Assembly: GCA_946998295.1 (NCBI GenBank)
Contig: CAMPYS010000003.1
Location: forward strand, 1 to 64,000
From: an uncultured Prevotella sp.
GTDB lineage: Bacteria; Bacteroidota; Bacteroidia; Bacteroidales; Bacteroidaceae
DNA length: 64,000 bases
Direction of reading: 5' to 3'
A program made the translations under genes and the position numbers. Shown here piece after piece: positions 35,089 to 44,272 of this stretch. Positions within the stretch are counted from its first letter, which is position 1, and every line of letters starts with the position of its first letter. The notes under the pieces are model-generated. The model was not told the DNA's origin and did not search any database. It saw only the letters and a program-made list of their open reading frames with translations.

Positions 35089-35117
35089 AAAATAAGCGGC
35101 AAATTGCCGCTTATTTT
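35089..35117. terminator. bidirectional terminator between the leucine-rich-repeat gene and gpmA
   Basis: AAAATAAGCGGC at 35089-35100 pairs with GCCGCTTATTTT at 35106-35117, loop 5 nt, with T and A runs on the two sides. It ends 11 bp before the gpmA stop codon on the minus strand. Confidence 0.9.
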
Positions 35118-35128
35118 ATTAATATTTT

Positions 35129-35875
35129 TTATTTTGCTTTACCTTGATTAGCAACAGCTTCCATAAGTTTTTTTATCATATCTGGATCACCTACAAAATA
35201 GTCTTTTACAAGATGTAGGTCGTCATCAAATTCAAAAACATAAGGTACAGCAGTAGGGAGATTCAACTGAGAAATTGCTTCATCTGAAATATTTTTTAAA
35301 TGCTTTACTATACCTCTCAAACTGTTACCATGAGCTACTACTAACAAACTGTTTTCTTTTTTTAGTTGTGGAAATATCTTACATTCCCAGTAAGGCATTA
35401 CACGTGCTATAGCATCTTTCAAAGATTCTGTGCGTGGAATGTATTCGTCTGGAACACCTGCATAACGTGCTTCGTTCTTTGAGTTGCGCTCGTCATCTTC
35501 AGGTATAGCATTTGGTGCTACATCATAGCTACGACGCCAAATATGTACTTGCTCTTCACCATATTTTGCAGCAGTTTCGCTCTTGTTTAGTCCCTGTAGC
35601 ATTCCATAGTGCTTCTCGTTAAGACGCCAACTTTTTTCTATTGGTAACCAATCTAAATTCATTTTGTCTAAAACACAGTTCATTGTCTTAACTGCACGTT
35701 TCAAATAAGAAGTATATACTCTATCAAAAGTTATACCTGCTTGTACAAGGTCGTTACCTGCACGTTCTGCCTCCTCAATACCTTTAGGGCTAAGGTCAAC
35801 ATCTGTCCATCCTGTAAATCTGTTTTCTAAGTTCCACTGACTTTGTCCATGTCTTAACAATACTATTCGCTTCAT
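35129..35875 (-). CDS. gpmA: 2,3-bisphosphoglycerate-dependent phosphoglycerate mutase
   Basis: This glycolytic enzyme interconverts 3- and 2-phosphoglycerate. The histidine phosphatase signature [10 protein letters not shown] (catalytic His8-type) is at the N-terminus, with [12 protein letters not shown] and [15 protein letters not shown] later. At 248 aa it has the usual length. It stands alone, with its own promoter and a shared terminator. Confidence 0.97.
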   Translation of the reverse strand: MKRIVLLRHGQSQWNLENRFTGWTDVDLSPKGIEEAERAGNDLVQAGITFDRVYTSYLKRAVKTMNCVLDKMNLDWLPIEKSWRLNEKHYGMLQGLNKSETAAKYGEEQVHIWRRSYDVAPNAIPEDDERNSKNEARYAGVPDEYIPRTESLKDAIARVMPYWECKIFPQLKKENSLLVVAHGNSLRGIVKHLKNISDEAISQLNLPTAVPYVFEFDDDLHLVKDYFVGDPDMIKKLMEAVANQGKAK

Positions 35876-35953
35876 ATAACATTTATTTTTTAATAGTTTG
35901 TGTTATCCCTATTCAATATGAAAATGAAAGGGGATATTTTTATTAATTTGCTA

Positions 35954-35984
35954 CAAAGTTATTAAAAATACATTGGTTATGCAA
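35954..35984 (-). promoter_or_regulatory. promoter of gpmA
   Basis: On the minus strand TAACTTTG (35961-35954) with TTG (35984-35982), 20 bp apart, about 78 bp before the start codon. Confidence 0.65.
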
Positions 35985-36674
35985 CAAATAGTATAGTTAG
36001 TAAAGTGGAGTTATTGCTTTATTTCTTATTCTTGGGTAAAAAAACTCATACGGTTTAGCTATTTTAGTTAGTTGTATAAAAATAATAGCAATAATTATAA
36101 TATATTTATAAAGTAAAATATGTATACAAAAATAAATTTAAAAATATAGTTATCTAACAGCTATATATTATAGATAATAATCCCTATTTAAGAATATCTT
36201 TTTACATTGACATACGTCTATGAAACTATTTGTAAAACAGAACTTTACAATATGTTTAACATACACTATAATCGTTTAACTTAATCCACTACGGCGTTTC
36301 TTATAAAAATGTCTCAACGTTTCTTATAAAAGTATTCAAGCATTTGCTTAAGAATAGTTATTTCGGTTTCAGTTAAACGATTTTTACAGTTCTTTTATGT
36401 TGGTAAATTTTCTTTACAATTACCATTTCACAATATTCAGAATATTATTTACTGCTATGCCCCATTATCGCTTCCATTTACAAAGTTCTTGTTTACTACA
36501 GGGTATATATGAAAAAGTACTAAAACAAAAATACAACCCATCATAGATATCAACAAAATAAACGAAAATCAAACAAAATGGATTCATATTTAGAGCATAA
36601 CCATAACTGTATATAAGTAATATCTTTAAAGTATGTATATCTGTTGTTATTTTTCTTATACTTAGATAAAAAAA
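35985..36674. other. long gene-poor intergenic stretch
   Basis: Between the gpmA promoter and the nifJ terminator there is no convincing gene. It is very AT-rich. The only structures I see are the 23-bp repeats at 36296-36341 and the inverted repeat around them. A 70-codon frame at 36465-36677 on the minus strand lacks any family resemblance. Confidence 0.7.
36270..36382. repeat. 12-bp inverted repeat around a 23-bp direct repeat
   Basis: AATCGTTTAACT at 36270-36281 is the exact reverse complement of AGTTAAACGATT at 36371-36382. Between them GTTTCTTATAAAA occurs at 36296 and 36319, 23 bp apart. The core TTCTTATA and the period are those of the array at 1-79. It could be a small non-autonomous element or a chance arrangement; no target-site duplication is visible. 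Confidence 0.55.
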
Positions 36675-36710
36675 CATACCATAATTGCTAAATATAGCTT
36701 TTATGGTATG
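36668..36710 (-). terminator. terminator of nifJ
   Basis: CATACCATAA at 36675-36684 pairs with TTATGGTATG at 36701-36710, with a second inner stem GCTA/TAGC. On the minus strand it is followed by seven T residues (36674-36668), 42 bp past the nifJ stop. Confidence 0.88.
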
Positions 36711-36751
36711 GCTTTTTATAAACTAATATAAGATTCGTAAAATAAAGTCGA

Positions 36752-39700
36752 TTAAATTATTTCAGACCAATCTTCTTTTGACTTACGCACATAACTTTGA
36801 TAACGTATTTTTGCCATTCTTTCGGCTTCATTAAATAGCTCTTGAGCTTCATTAGGGTAAGCTTTTTTAAGAGAAAGGTAACGAACTTCTCCCATTAAGA
36901 AGTCTTGGAACTTACTCCAATCTGGTGCTTTAGAATCAAGAGAGAATGGGTTTTTACCTTGTTCTGCAAGTTGTGGGTTAAATCTCCATAGATGCCAATA
37001 TCCACAAGCAACAGCTCTAGCCTCTTCTGCCTGACTCTTACCCATTGCTCCTTTAGCCTTTAATCCGTGGCTGATACAAGGAGAGTAAGCAATAATAACA
37101 GAAGGTCCTGGATATGCTTCAGCCTCTCTAATAACTTTTAATGTATGTGCTTGATCGGCTCCCATTGCAATTTGTGCAACATATACATAGCCATAAGTTG
37201 TAGCCATAAGCCCAATATCTTTCTTTCTTATTCTCTTACCTTGAGCAGCAAACTGTGCTATAGCACCAAGTGGTGTAGCTTTAGAGCTTTGTCCTCCAGT
37301 ATTTGAATAAACCTCTGTATCAAGAATAAGTATATTTAAGTCTTCTCCAGATGCAATAACATGGTCTAAACCACCATAACCTATATCGTATGAAGCACCA
37401 TCACCACCAATTATCCACTGAGAACGCTTTACCAGATAGTGGTCTAATGTTTTAAGCTCTTTACAAACAGGACATCCCTTTTCTGCACCTTCGGCTATTA
37501 ATGGTTTCAAAACAGCACTTGATTGTTTTGAAGCATCTGCATCATCTTTTGTTTCTAACCATTGTTTAGCAGCTTGTTTAAAGTTTTCAGGTACATGTTC
37601 ATTTTCGATAGACTCATTTAGTAACTTACATATTCTCTCACGCATTTTTTTGTTACCTATAACCATACCCATACCAAACTCACAGAAGTCCTCAAATAAA
37701 GAGTTGTCGAATGCAGGACCTTGTCCTTTTTCGTTTTTAGTATAAGGTGTTGATGGTATAGAAGCAGAATATATAGAAGAGCAACCTGTTGCATTTGAAA
37801 TCATTTGTCTATCTCCAAATAATTGTGAAACAAGTTTAACGTATGGAGTTTCTCCACATCCAGAGCACGCCCCAGAGAACTCAAATAAAGGTTGTGCAAA
37901 TTGTGAATTTTTTACATTACTCTTTATATCAATAAGATGTTGCTTGCTCTTTACGTTCTTTATAAGATAGTTCCAATTATCAATTTGTTTTTGGTTATTA
38001 TCAAATGGAATCATTTCTAATGCCTTACCATTTTTATTACCAGGACATACATCAACACAGTTTCCACATCCTACACAATCTAACATACTAACTTGGATTC
38101 TGAAGTTCATACCTGCCATAGGCTTTGGAACTTTCATTGTTAATGTGTTATCGTTAAATCCGCTTAACTCCTCTTCATCCAATACAAATGGTCTTATGCA
38201 AGAGTGTGGACACACGTATGCACATTTATTACATTGTATACAATTATCAGAAGTCCATTCAGGATAGAAAGCCTCAACTCCACGTTTTTCAAAAGCAGCA
38301 GAACCATTCTTCATTGTTCCATCTACCATATCATATTTGATAAAGTCAGAAACTTTAAGAAGGTCTCCAGCTTGTGCATTAATAGGACGAACTATCTCCT
38401 TTATGTAATCTGGTGCATCATCTGTTTTTTCTTCATCATCTGGCAAATTAACCCATTCTGGATCAACTGATAACACTTTATATTCTCCTCCACGGTCAAC
38501 AGCTGCATAGTTTTTATCTACAACATCTTGTCCTTTATTAGAGTATGACTTAACTATGAACTTCTTCATTTGTTCAACTGCTAAGTCAACAGGTATAACC
38601 TTTGTAATTCTGAAGAAAGCACTTTGTAAGATAGTGTTAGTACGATTTCCGAGTCCTATCTCTTGTGCTATCTTAGTAGCATTTATATAATATACTTTTA
38701 TATTATTCTTTGCAAAATAGCGTTTAATTCTATTAGGTAAGAAATTAACAAGCTCTTCACCTTCAAAAATAGTATTAAGCAAGAACGTTGCATTCTTTTG
38801 TAGTCCCCTTATAACATCGTACATACGTAAATATGCTTGAACGTGACAAGCAACAAAATTAGGAGTATTAACTTGGTATGTAGAGTGAATAGGAGAGTCT
38901 CCAAAACGTAAGTGAGAACAAGTAAAACCACCTGATTTTTTAGAGTCGTAAGAGAAATATGCCTGACAATGCTTATTAGTATTATCACCTATAATCTTTA
39001 CAGAGTTTTTATTAGCACCTACAGTACCATCAGCACCTAATCCATAGAATTTAGCTTCAAAAACACCTTCTGCTCCCATTGGTATTTCTTCTATTAAAGG
39101 AAGCGAAGTAAATGTTACATCGTCTATTATTCCAACGGTAAAATGGTCTTTAGGCTTAGGTAGTTCAAGATTATTATAAACAGATATAATATGTGCAGGT
39201 GTAGTGTCAGAAGAACCAAGTCCGTATCGTCCACCTATTATTAAAGGTTTAATATCAGCATCGTAGAACGCACTCTTTACATCTAAATAAAGAGGTTCTC
39301 CTTCAGCTCCTGGTTCTTTTGTTCTATCAAGTACAGCTATACGCTTTACAGTTTTTGGTATAGCTTGTAATAAGTGTTTAACAGAAAATGGTCTATATAA
39401 GTGTACTGAAATCATACCGACCTTTTTCCCTTGCTTTGTAAGATAGTCTATAACTTCACGCGTAGCTTCAGAAACAGAACCCATCAGTATTATGATGTTT
39501 TCAGCATCTTTAGCACCATAATAAGAAAATATGTGATATTCACGTCCTGTAATGTCCTTTATCTTTCCTAATAATTCTTCTACTATTTCAGGTATTTCCT
39601 CATAATTATTGTTAGAAGCTTCACGATGAGTAAAGAATGTTTCTGGGTTTTCTGCAGTTCCACGAGTAACAGGTCGTTCTGGTGTAAGTGCATTATTACG

Positions 39701-40315
39701 GAAACGCTCTACATCCTTCATATCAAGAAGTTTAGCTATTTCTTCCTGATCTATTTGCTCAACTTTTTGATATTCGTGAGATGTTCTAAATCCATCAAAG
39801 AAATTAATGAATGGCACCCTTGTTTTTAGTGAAGCAAGATGTGGTACAGCAGTTAAATCCATAACTTCTTGAACAGAACCAGAGCAAAACATAGCAAAAC
39901 CTGTTTGTCTACAAGCCATTACATCAGAGTGGTCTCCAAAAATACATAATGAATGTGTAGCAATTGTTCTTGCTGATACATCAAAGACGCAAGGTAGCAT
40001 TTCACCAGCTATCTTATACATATTTGGTATCATCAATAACAATCCTTGAGATGCTGTAAATGTAGTTGTTAATGCTCCTGCTTGCAAAGATCCATGCAAA
40101 GCACCTGCAGCACCTCCCTCAGATTGCATTTCTTGTACTGTAACGGTTTGTCCGAATAAATTTTTTCTTCCTTTTGCTGCCCATGTATCAATATGTTCAG
40201 CCATAGGTGAAGACGGTGTGATTGGGTAAATTGCTGCTACCTCTGAAAACATATAACTAACATGAGCTGCAGCTTCGTTTCCATCACAAGTAACGAATTT
40301 AATTTCTTTAGCCAT
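36752..40315 (-). CDS. nifJ: pyruvate:ferredoxin (flavodoxin) oxidoreductase
   Basis: This 1187-aa single-chain enzyme oxidises pyruvate with coenzyme A to acetyl-CoA and CO2 and passes electrons to ferredoxin or flavodoxin, a central step in anaerobic metabolism. The N-terminal part has PITPSSPMAE (pyruvate-binding); two ferredoxin-type motifs lie near residues 690 (CIQCNKCAYVCP) and 745 (CVGCGNCVDVCP); the C-terminal CSGCGETPY and the thiamine-diphosphate site GDGASYDIGYGG near 968 with SNTGGQ follow. All cluster cysteines are present. It is monocistronic, with a strong terminator. Confidence 0.97.
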   Translation of the reverse strand: MAKEIKFVTCDGNEAAAHVSYMFSEVAAIYPITPSSPMAEHIDTWAAKGRKNLFGQTVTVQEMQSEGGAAGALHGSLQAGALTTTFTASQGLLLMIPNMYKIAGEMLPCVFDVSARTIATHSLCIFGDHSDVMACRQTGFAMFCSGSVQEVMDLTAVPHLASLKTRVPFINFFDGFRTSHEYQKVEQIDQEEIAKLLDMKDVERFRNNALTPERPVTRGTAENPETFFTHREASNNNYEEIPEIVEELLGKIKDITGREYHIFSYYGAKDAENIIILMGSVSEATREVIDYLTKQGKKVGMISVHLYRPFSVKHLLQAIPKTVKRIAVLDRTKEPGAEGEPLYLDVKSAFYDADIKPLIIGGRYGLGSSDTTPAHIISVYNNLELPKPKDHFTVGIIDDVTFTSLPLIEEIPMGAEGVFEAKFYGLGADGTVGANKNSVKIIGDNTNKHCQAYFSYDSKKSGGFTCSHLRFGDSPIHSTYQVNTPNFVACHVQAYLRMYDVIRGLQKNATFLLNTIFEGEELVNFLPNRIKRYFAKNNIKVYYINATKIAQEIGLGNRTNTILQSAFFRITKVIPVDLAVEQMKKFIVKSYSNKGQDVVDKNYAAVDRGGEYKVLSVDPEWVNLPDDEEKTDDAPDYIKEIVRPINAQAGDLLKVSDFIKYDMVDGTMKNGSAAFEKRGVEAFYPEWTSDNCIQCNKCAYVCPHSCIRPFVLDEEELSGFNDNTLTMKVPKPMAGMNFRIQVSMLDCVGCGNCVDVCPGNKNGKALEMIPFDNNQKQIDNWNYLIKNVKSKQHLIDIKSNVKNSQFAQPLFEFSGACSGCGETPYVKLVSQLFGDRQMISNATGCSSIYSASIPSTPYTKNEKGQGPAFDNSLFEDFCEFGMGMVIGNKKMRERICKLLNESIENEHVPENFKQAAKQWLETKDDADASKQSSAVLKPLIAEGAEKGCPVCKELKTLDHYLVKRSQWIIGGDGASYDIGYGGLDHVIASGEDLNILILDTEVYSNTGGQSSKATPLGAIAQFAAQGKRIRKKDIGLMATTYGYVYVAQIAMGADQAHTLKVIREAEAYPGPSVIIAYSPCISHGLKAKGAMGKSQAEEARAVACGYWHLWRFNPQLAEQGKNPFSLDSKAPDWSKFQDFLMGEVRYLSLKKAYPNEAQELFNEAERMAKIRYQSYVRKSKEDWSEII

Positions 40316-40396
40316 TTCCTTACTTTATTAAATGATTCTTATAATGTTTTTGTTTTACTATTTTATTTATTTTGTATATTTTTCTATATAATAGAT

Positions 40397-41581
40397 TTAA
40401 TATAGAAATCCAAATAACCATAATGGTATTTTATTTTGATTACCTTTTTCTATATTATACTGTGCATAATATGTATCATTTGATTGCCTAATCTTTAAAT
40501 TTTTAGCATCACATATTCTTATTTTAGTTTTTCCATCTACAATATAGATATTCTGTTTATTTTTTCCATTTAGTGTATGTTTAGTCCAAAGTGAGTTAAC
40601 AAAAAAAGTATCCATAAGGTTTTGTTGATTTACCTGTATAGGATATATAGCATAACTCAAATTACTATTGTTCATTATTACTTTAGAAGGTTTTTTAGGA
40701 AAACTTTGTCCTAAAGGATATATAATGTTTATAAGATGAGAATCTGCAAGATACTTAATATAGTTCATTACAGTAGCTCGACTTGTATTTATTTCTTTTG
40801 CAAGTGTACTCACATTAGGAGATGTAGAATCTTCAACTGCTAAAAGATAGAATAGCTTCTTTATTTTATTAAGATACTTTAATTCTATTTGCTTTATTAA
40901 TAGGATATCTACCTCTATCATCATATTCATAGTTTTTAGTAAGTTCTCTGAATAGTTACGATTCTCTAAAAAGAAAGGATAAAAACCATGATGAATATAT
41001 TCCTGAAAGAAATTTAAAGGATTTACTTTATCTATAATCTCTTTTGATATAGATTCATGATATGTAAGTATCTCATCTAAAGTATATGGTTGGAAATTGT
41101 TATTTGTTTTAAAATTAAGAAATTCTCTAAATGAGAAGCCTGTTAGGGTATAACTTTTTACTATTCCATTAAGTTCTGCATTTTCATCCTTTAAACGCAT
41201 AACACTTGAACCTGTAAAAATAATTTTTAACTTAGGAAATGAATCATAGCATTTTCTTAATTCTTGACTCCAATTAGGCTGTTTAAATACTTGATCTATG
41301 AGTAATACTTTTCCTCCACCTCGGCAAAATTCTCCAGCAAAGTCAAATATACCATGACCATGAAAGAAAAAATTATTCATATTGATATAAAGACATTGTC
41401 TGTCCCATGCCCCAAAATGTTCTTTAGCATATTGAAGAAGAAATGTAGTTTTGCCTACTCCCCTTTCGCCCTTAATACCTATAAGTCTATCGTTCCAATC
41501 TATTTCATCCATCAAAAAACGACGTACTGGAGCGTAATTATGTTCTACTAAATAAGCATGAGTTCGAAAGAATGCATCCAT
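40397..41581 (-). CDS. AAA ATPase with a DUF4143-like C-terminal part
   Basis: The 394-aa protein opens with an AAA_14-type ATPase domain: Walker A GERGVGKTT near 38-46, a Walker B-like LLIDQVF and IIFTGSSV. The C-terminal half resembles DUF4143, a domain often linked to nucleases or winged-helix folds, with a helix-turn-helix-like segment SPNVSTLAKEINTSRATVMNYI. Such ATPases are common in Bacteroidetes and archaea; their cellular role is not settled. It is a single gene with its own promoter, divergent from the ATP-grasp-like gene. Confidence 0.82.
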   Translation of the reverse strand: MDAFFRTHAYLVEHNYAPVRRFLMDEIDWNDRLIGIKGERGVGKTTFLLQYAKEHFGAWDRQCLYINMNNFFFHGHGIFDFAGEFCRGGGKVLLIDQVFKQPNWSQELRKCYDSFPKLKIIFTGSSVMRLKDENAELNGIVKSYTLTGFSFREFLNFKTNNNFQPYTLDEILTYHESISKEIIDKVNPLNFFQEYIHHGFYPFFLENRNYSENLLKTMNMMIEVDILLIKQIELKYLNKIKKLFYLLAVEDSTSPNVSTLAKEINTSRATVMNYIKYLADSHLINIIYPLGQSFPKKPSKVIMNNSNLSYAIYPIQVNQQNLMDTFFVNSLWTKHTLNGKNKQNIYIVDGKTKIRICDAKNLKIRQSNDTYYAQYNIEKGNQNKIPLWLFGFLY

Positions 41582-41675
41582 TTTGTATATAAAATTATTT
41601 CAATTATCTTTTATATTCTATACTTAAATATGAAAAGAAGAACTAAATATTTCCATATTTCATAGCTAAACGCGG

Positions 41676-41706
41676 CAAAGTTAATAAATTTTATTTTATT
41701 TGCAAA
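41676..41706 (-). promoter_or_regulatory. promoter of the AAA ATPase gene
   Basis: On the minus strand TAACTTTG (41683-41676) with TTTG (41706-41703), 19 bp apart, about 94 bp before the start codon. Confidence 0.7.
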
Positions 41707-41766
41707 GTAGATATTGCAAAAATACGCCTTTTCATAGTTTTATTTTTATTTTTCAAGTGATTTCTA

Positions 41767-41774
41767 TATATTTG
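41767..41774 (+). promoter_or_regulatory. -7 box of the ATP-grasp-like gene
   Basis: TATATTTG, 25 bp before the ATG at 41800. No -33 element is evident. Confidence 0.5.
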
Positions 41775-41799
41775 CACACTAATTTACTATATTTTATAT

Positions 41800-42888
41800 A
41801 TGGACTTATACGTATTCAATCCAGAACATGAGCTTGCAATAGCTAACAATAATCGTTATTTTACTCCACCTAAAATTGTAAAAGAACTACACAAAGATTT
41901 AGAATTATTACCTGCATTGTTTGCAAAAAAAGGAGATGGTCTGATAGTTGATAATGTTAATAAAGCTTTAGAAAAAAAAACTGATTTTCATATATATGAA
42001 GATATAAAATTAATAGATAAACATAATATTGATAAATTTAAAGACTATATAACACGTATAATTCCTTGGGGATGGGACTATATAATTAAAGATTTTTTAT
42101 GTTACTTGGGGATAAACAATAATCTACTACCTGATAACACTACTCTTGATACAATAAAAAAAATAAGCCATAGAAATTACGGTAGTTATTTATTGAATAA
42201 ATTATTAGTATTATGCGGAAACGATTGTCGGTTGATAGGTAAATCAATTTACACTGAAAATATAGATGATTTTACCACTATTATTAAAGATGGTTATAAT
42301 GCTGTTATAAAAGCGCCATGGAGCTGTAGCGGTAGAGGACTTAGATTTATCAAGGGGGATATATTGCCTTATCAATTTAATTGGGCAAAAAATATTATAA
42401 AACATCAAGGAGGAATAATGATAGAGCCTTTATATGAAAAAGTAATTGATTTTGCAATGGAATTTATATCAATAAATGGCGATATTCGTTATGAAGGTTT
42501 ATCTATATTTTCTACTAATAATGGTGCTTATACTGGTAATCTCATAATAAATGAAGATGAGAAATTAAATATTTTAGAAAAGTATATAGATATTTTATTT
42601 TTAAAAGAACTTAAGGAAAAATTAGTCTGTCTGCTTAATACTACCATATCTAAACTTTATAATGGTCCTTTAGGGGTGGACATGATGATTGTTAAAAATG
42701 ATATTAACAATACTAATGATATAAAATATTCATATCATTATCTTATCCACCCTTTAGTTGAAATAAATTTTCGCTTTACAATGGGACACATTGCAATAGC
42801 TGCGAATAAAAAAAACTTTTTTAATGGAAATAGTATGTACATAAAATATGATGGTTCTCACCATCATATTAAATTCAATACTATATAA
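41800..42888 (+). CDS. ATP-grasp-like protein of unknown function
   Basis: This 362-aa cytoplasmic protein begins FNPEHELAIANN, a lead-in I associate with a conserved Bacteroidales hypothetical family. The middle has AVIKAPWSCSGRGL (Lys171 and a glycine-rich loop), and the C-terminal part has GPLGVDMM and LVEINFRFTMG (Glu321, Asn323). These fit the ATP-binding lysine, glycine loop and metal-binding Glu-x-Asn of ATP-grasp ligases, enzymes that join a carboxylate to an amine or thiol through an acyl phosphate. No substrate can be guessed from the context. Confidence 0.72.
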   Translation: MDLYVFNPEHELAIANNNRYFTPPKIVKELHKDLELLPALFAKKGDGLIVDNVNKALEKKTDFHIYEDIKLIDKHNIDKFKDYITRIIPWGWDYIIKDFLCYLGINNNLLPDNTTLDTIKKISHRNYGSYLLNKLLVLCGNDCRLIGKSIYTENIDDFTTIIKDGYNAVIKAPWSCSGRGLRFIKGDILPYQFNWAKNIIKHQGGIMIEPLYEKVIDFAMEFISINGDIRYEGLSIFSTNNGAYTGNLIINEDEKLNILEKYIDILFLKELKEKLVCLLNTTISKLYNGPLGVDMMIVKNDINNTNDIKYSYHYLIHPLVEINFRFTMGHIAIAANKKNFFNGNSMYIKYDGSHHHIKFNTI

Positions 42889-42929
42889 AAATTGCCAATA
42901 CTTTACGTAGAAAAAATTATATTATAAAA

Positions 42930-43097
42930 TTAACCTATATAAAGCCATACTGCAAAGCATATAACTGCAATAGCAAATAATATTAAAAAATATAATAATA
43001 ATACTTTTAAAATCTTTCTATATCGCTTCTTAGCACGATATTGTTCTTTATTAAAAGCTACAAATTGATCATCTCTATTTAATTCATGTTTCCACAT
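42930..43097 (-). CDS. 55-residue single-helix membrane protein
   Basis: This short frame starts MWKHELNRDDQFVAFNKEQY, followed by a strongly basic stretch (RAKKRYRK) and one hydrophobic helix (about residues 31-52), ending WLYIG. The positive charges before the helix predict the N-terminus in the cytoplasm. It lies 38 bp after the porin gene on the same strand and reads like a real small protein in composition and position. I recognise no family. Confidence 0.65.
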   Translation of the reverse strand: MWKHELNRDDQFVAFNKEQYRAKKRYRKILKVLLLYFLILFAIAVICFAVWLYIG

Positions 43098-43135
43098 AAG
43101 TTGTAAATCTTTTTTTATCTGCTTTTATAAAAATA

Positions 43136-44251
43136 TTAAAATTTATAACTCAATTGAACATCTATCAAGGTTTTATTTTTTTCTAACACACTGTAATCTT
43201 GATAGTATGCATATTCCCCTGCTATTTGAATATTATTATTAATACGATAGTTTACTCCTATCTCGTATAGTGTCTTTCTACTCCTACAATCTTCACTTGG
43301 AATATACAAATCATAACGTGCCTTAGCATATAGTTTCTTCTTTAATATAGGTGCTATAATTAGTGCATATCCACCTTGTGCCTTATTACCATCATCACTT
43401 AAATTGCAATCGTGTGATGAGACATCATTAATATTTACTAAAGGCTTTCTAAAAGCGTTTCCTATAGAATGAATAAACTCAGATCTTACAGTCCAATCAT
43501 TTTTTACATACTCAATAGAAATAGCATAACGACGTTGTTCTAAACTACGTATTCCTGTTTTTTTTATATTATTATCTATTATCCAATTACCTTCACGTGA
43601 ATATGTTCCTAACCAACCAAATATTCCTAATCTTAGTCCCTTAATAGGCATTAATGTTAGTCCTGCTATAAGATTTTTACGTGTATCAACATCTTTTACA
43701 TTTATTCCTTGTCCATTAAACATACCTATTTGATAATGAAATATAGGACGACCTGAAGTAGTTTTTAAAAAGTCGCCTTGTACTTGTACACCTATATCAC
43801 GACCATTTGAACTATGCTGTCCGCTACGATCAGAAAAACCAACAAGTTTTGTTACAGCTTGAGAATAGCTCATAAATCCTTGGTCTATTGGATTCATTGG
43901 ATTTTCGAAAGTAAAAGGAATTTTAAATTGTCCTACCTTTATTCTTAGAAAATCATAACGTTGCCACTCAAGAAAAAGATCTACAAGTTTAGGTGATGAG
44001 GCTAATGTATTATTTATCCCAGTTACATTTAATTGTGTTTTCCAGTACCAATAATTAAAAAGATGTCCATCAAAAACTATTCTTGCCATACGAAGACTAA
44101 AACTGTTTTCGTCTTTAATTCTTTGTTTAGTAGATTGGCAATCAATAATAGCAAATCCTGAAATGTTAATATTATGTTTTTTTGTATATGTTTCTGCATG
44201 CAGTGCTATTGCTATAAAAGCAATAGCTGCACTTGTAAATATTTTTTTCAT
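43136..44251 (-). CDS. OprO/OprP-like porin
   Basis: This 371-aa outer-membrane protein has a signal peptide (ends LHAET), alternating beta-strands throughout, a WYWKTQLNVTG segment and KVGQFKIPFTFEN, typical of phosphate-selective porin O/P families, and ends in phenylalanine, as Bam substrates do. In Bacteroidetes such porins need not be specific for phosphate. It follows proS after 21 bp, so is probably on the same transcript. Confidence 0.85.
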   Translation of the reverse strand: MKKIFTSAAIAFIAIALHAETYTKKHNINISGFAIIDCQSTKQRIKDENSFSLRMARIVFDGHLFNYWYWKTQLNVTGINNTLASSPKLVDLFLEWQRYDFLRIKVGQFKIPFTFENPMNPIDQGFMSYSQAVTKLVGFSDRSGQHSSNGRDIGVQVQGDFLKTTSGRPIFHYQIGMFNGQGINVKDVDTRKNLIAGLTLMPIKGLRLGIFGWLGTYSREGNWIIDNNIKKTGIRSLEQRRYAISIEYVKNDWTVRSEFIHSIGNAFRKPLVNINDVSSHDCNLSDDGNKAQGGYALIIAPILKKKLYAKARYDLYIPSEDCRSRKTLYEIGVNYRINNNIQIAGEYAYYQDYSVLEKNKTLIDVQLSYKF

Positions 44252-44272
44252 TTATCTAATAAATAATATTTC

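Noticed and set aside
36465..36677. 70-codon frame on the minus strand between gpmA and nifJ
   Set aside because: It has no recognisable domain, no promoter-like sequence at its start, a composition expected of AT-rich noncoding DNA, and overlaps the nifJ terminator hairpin.
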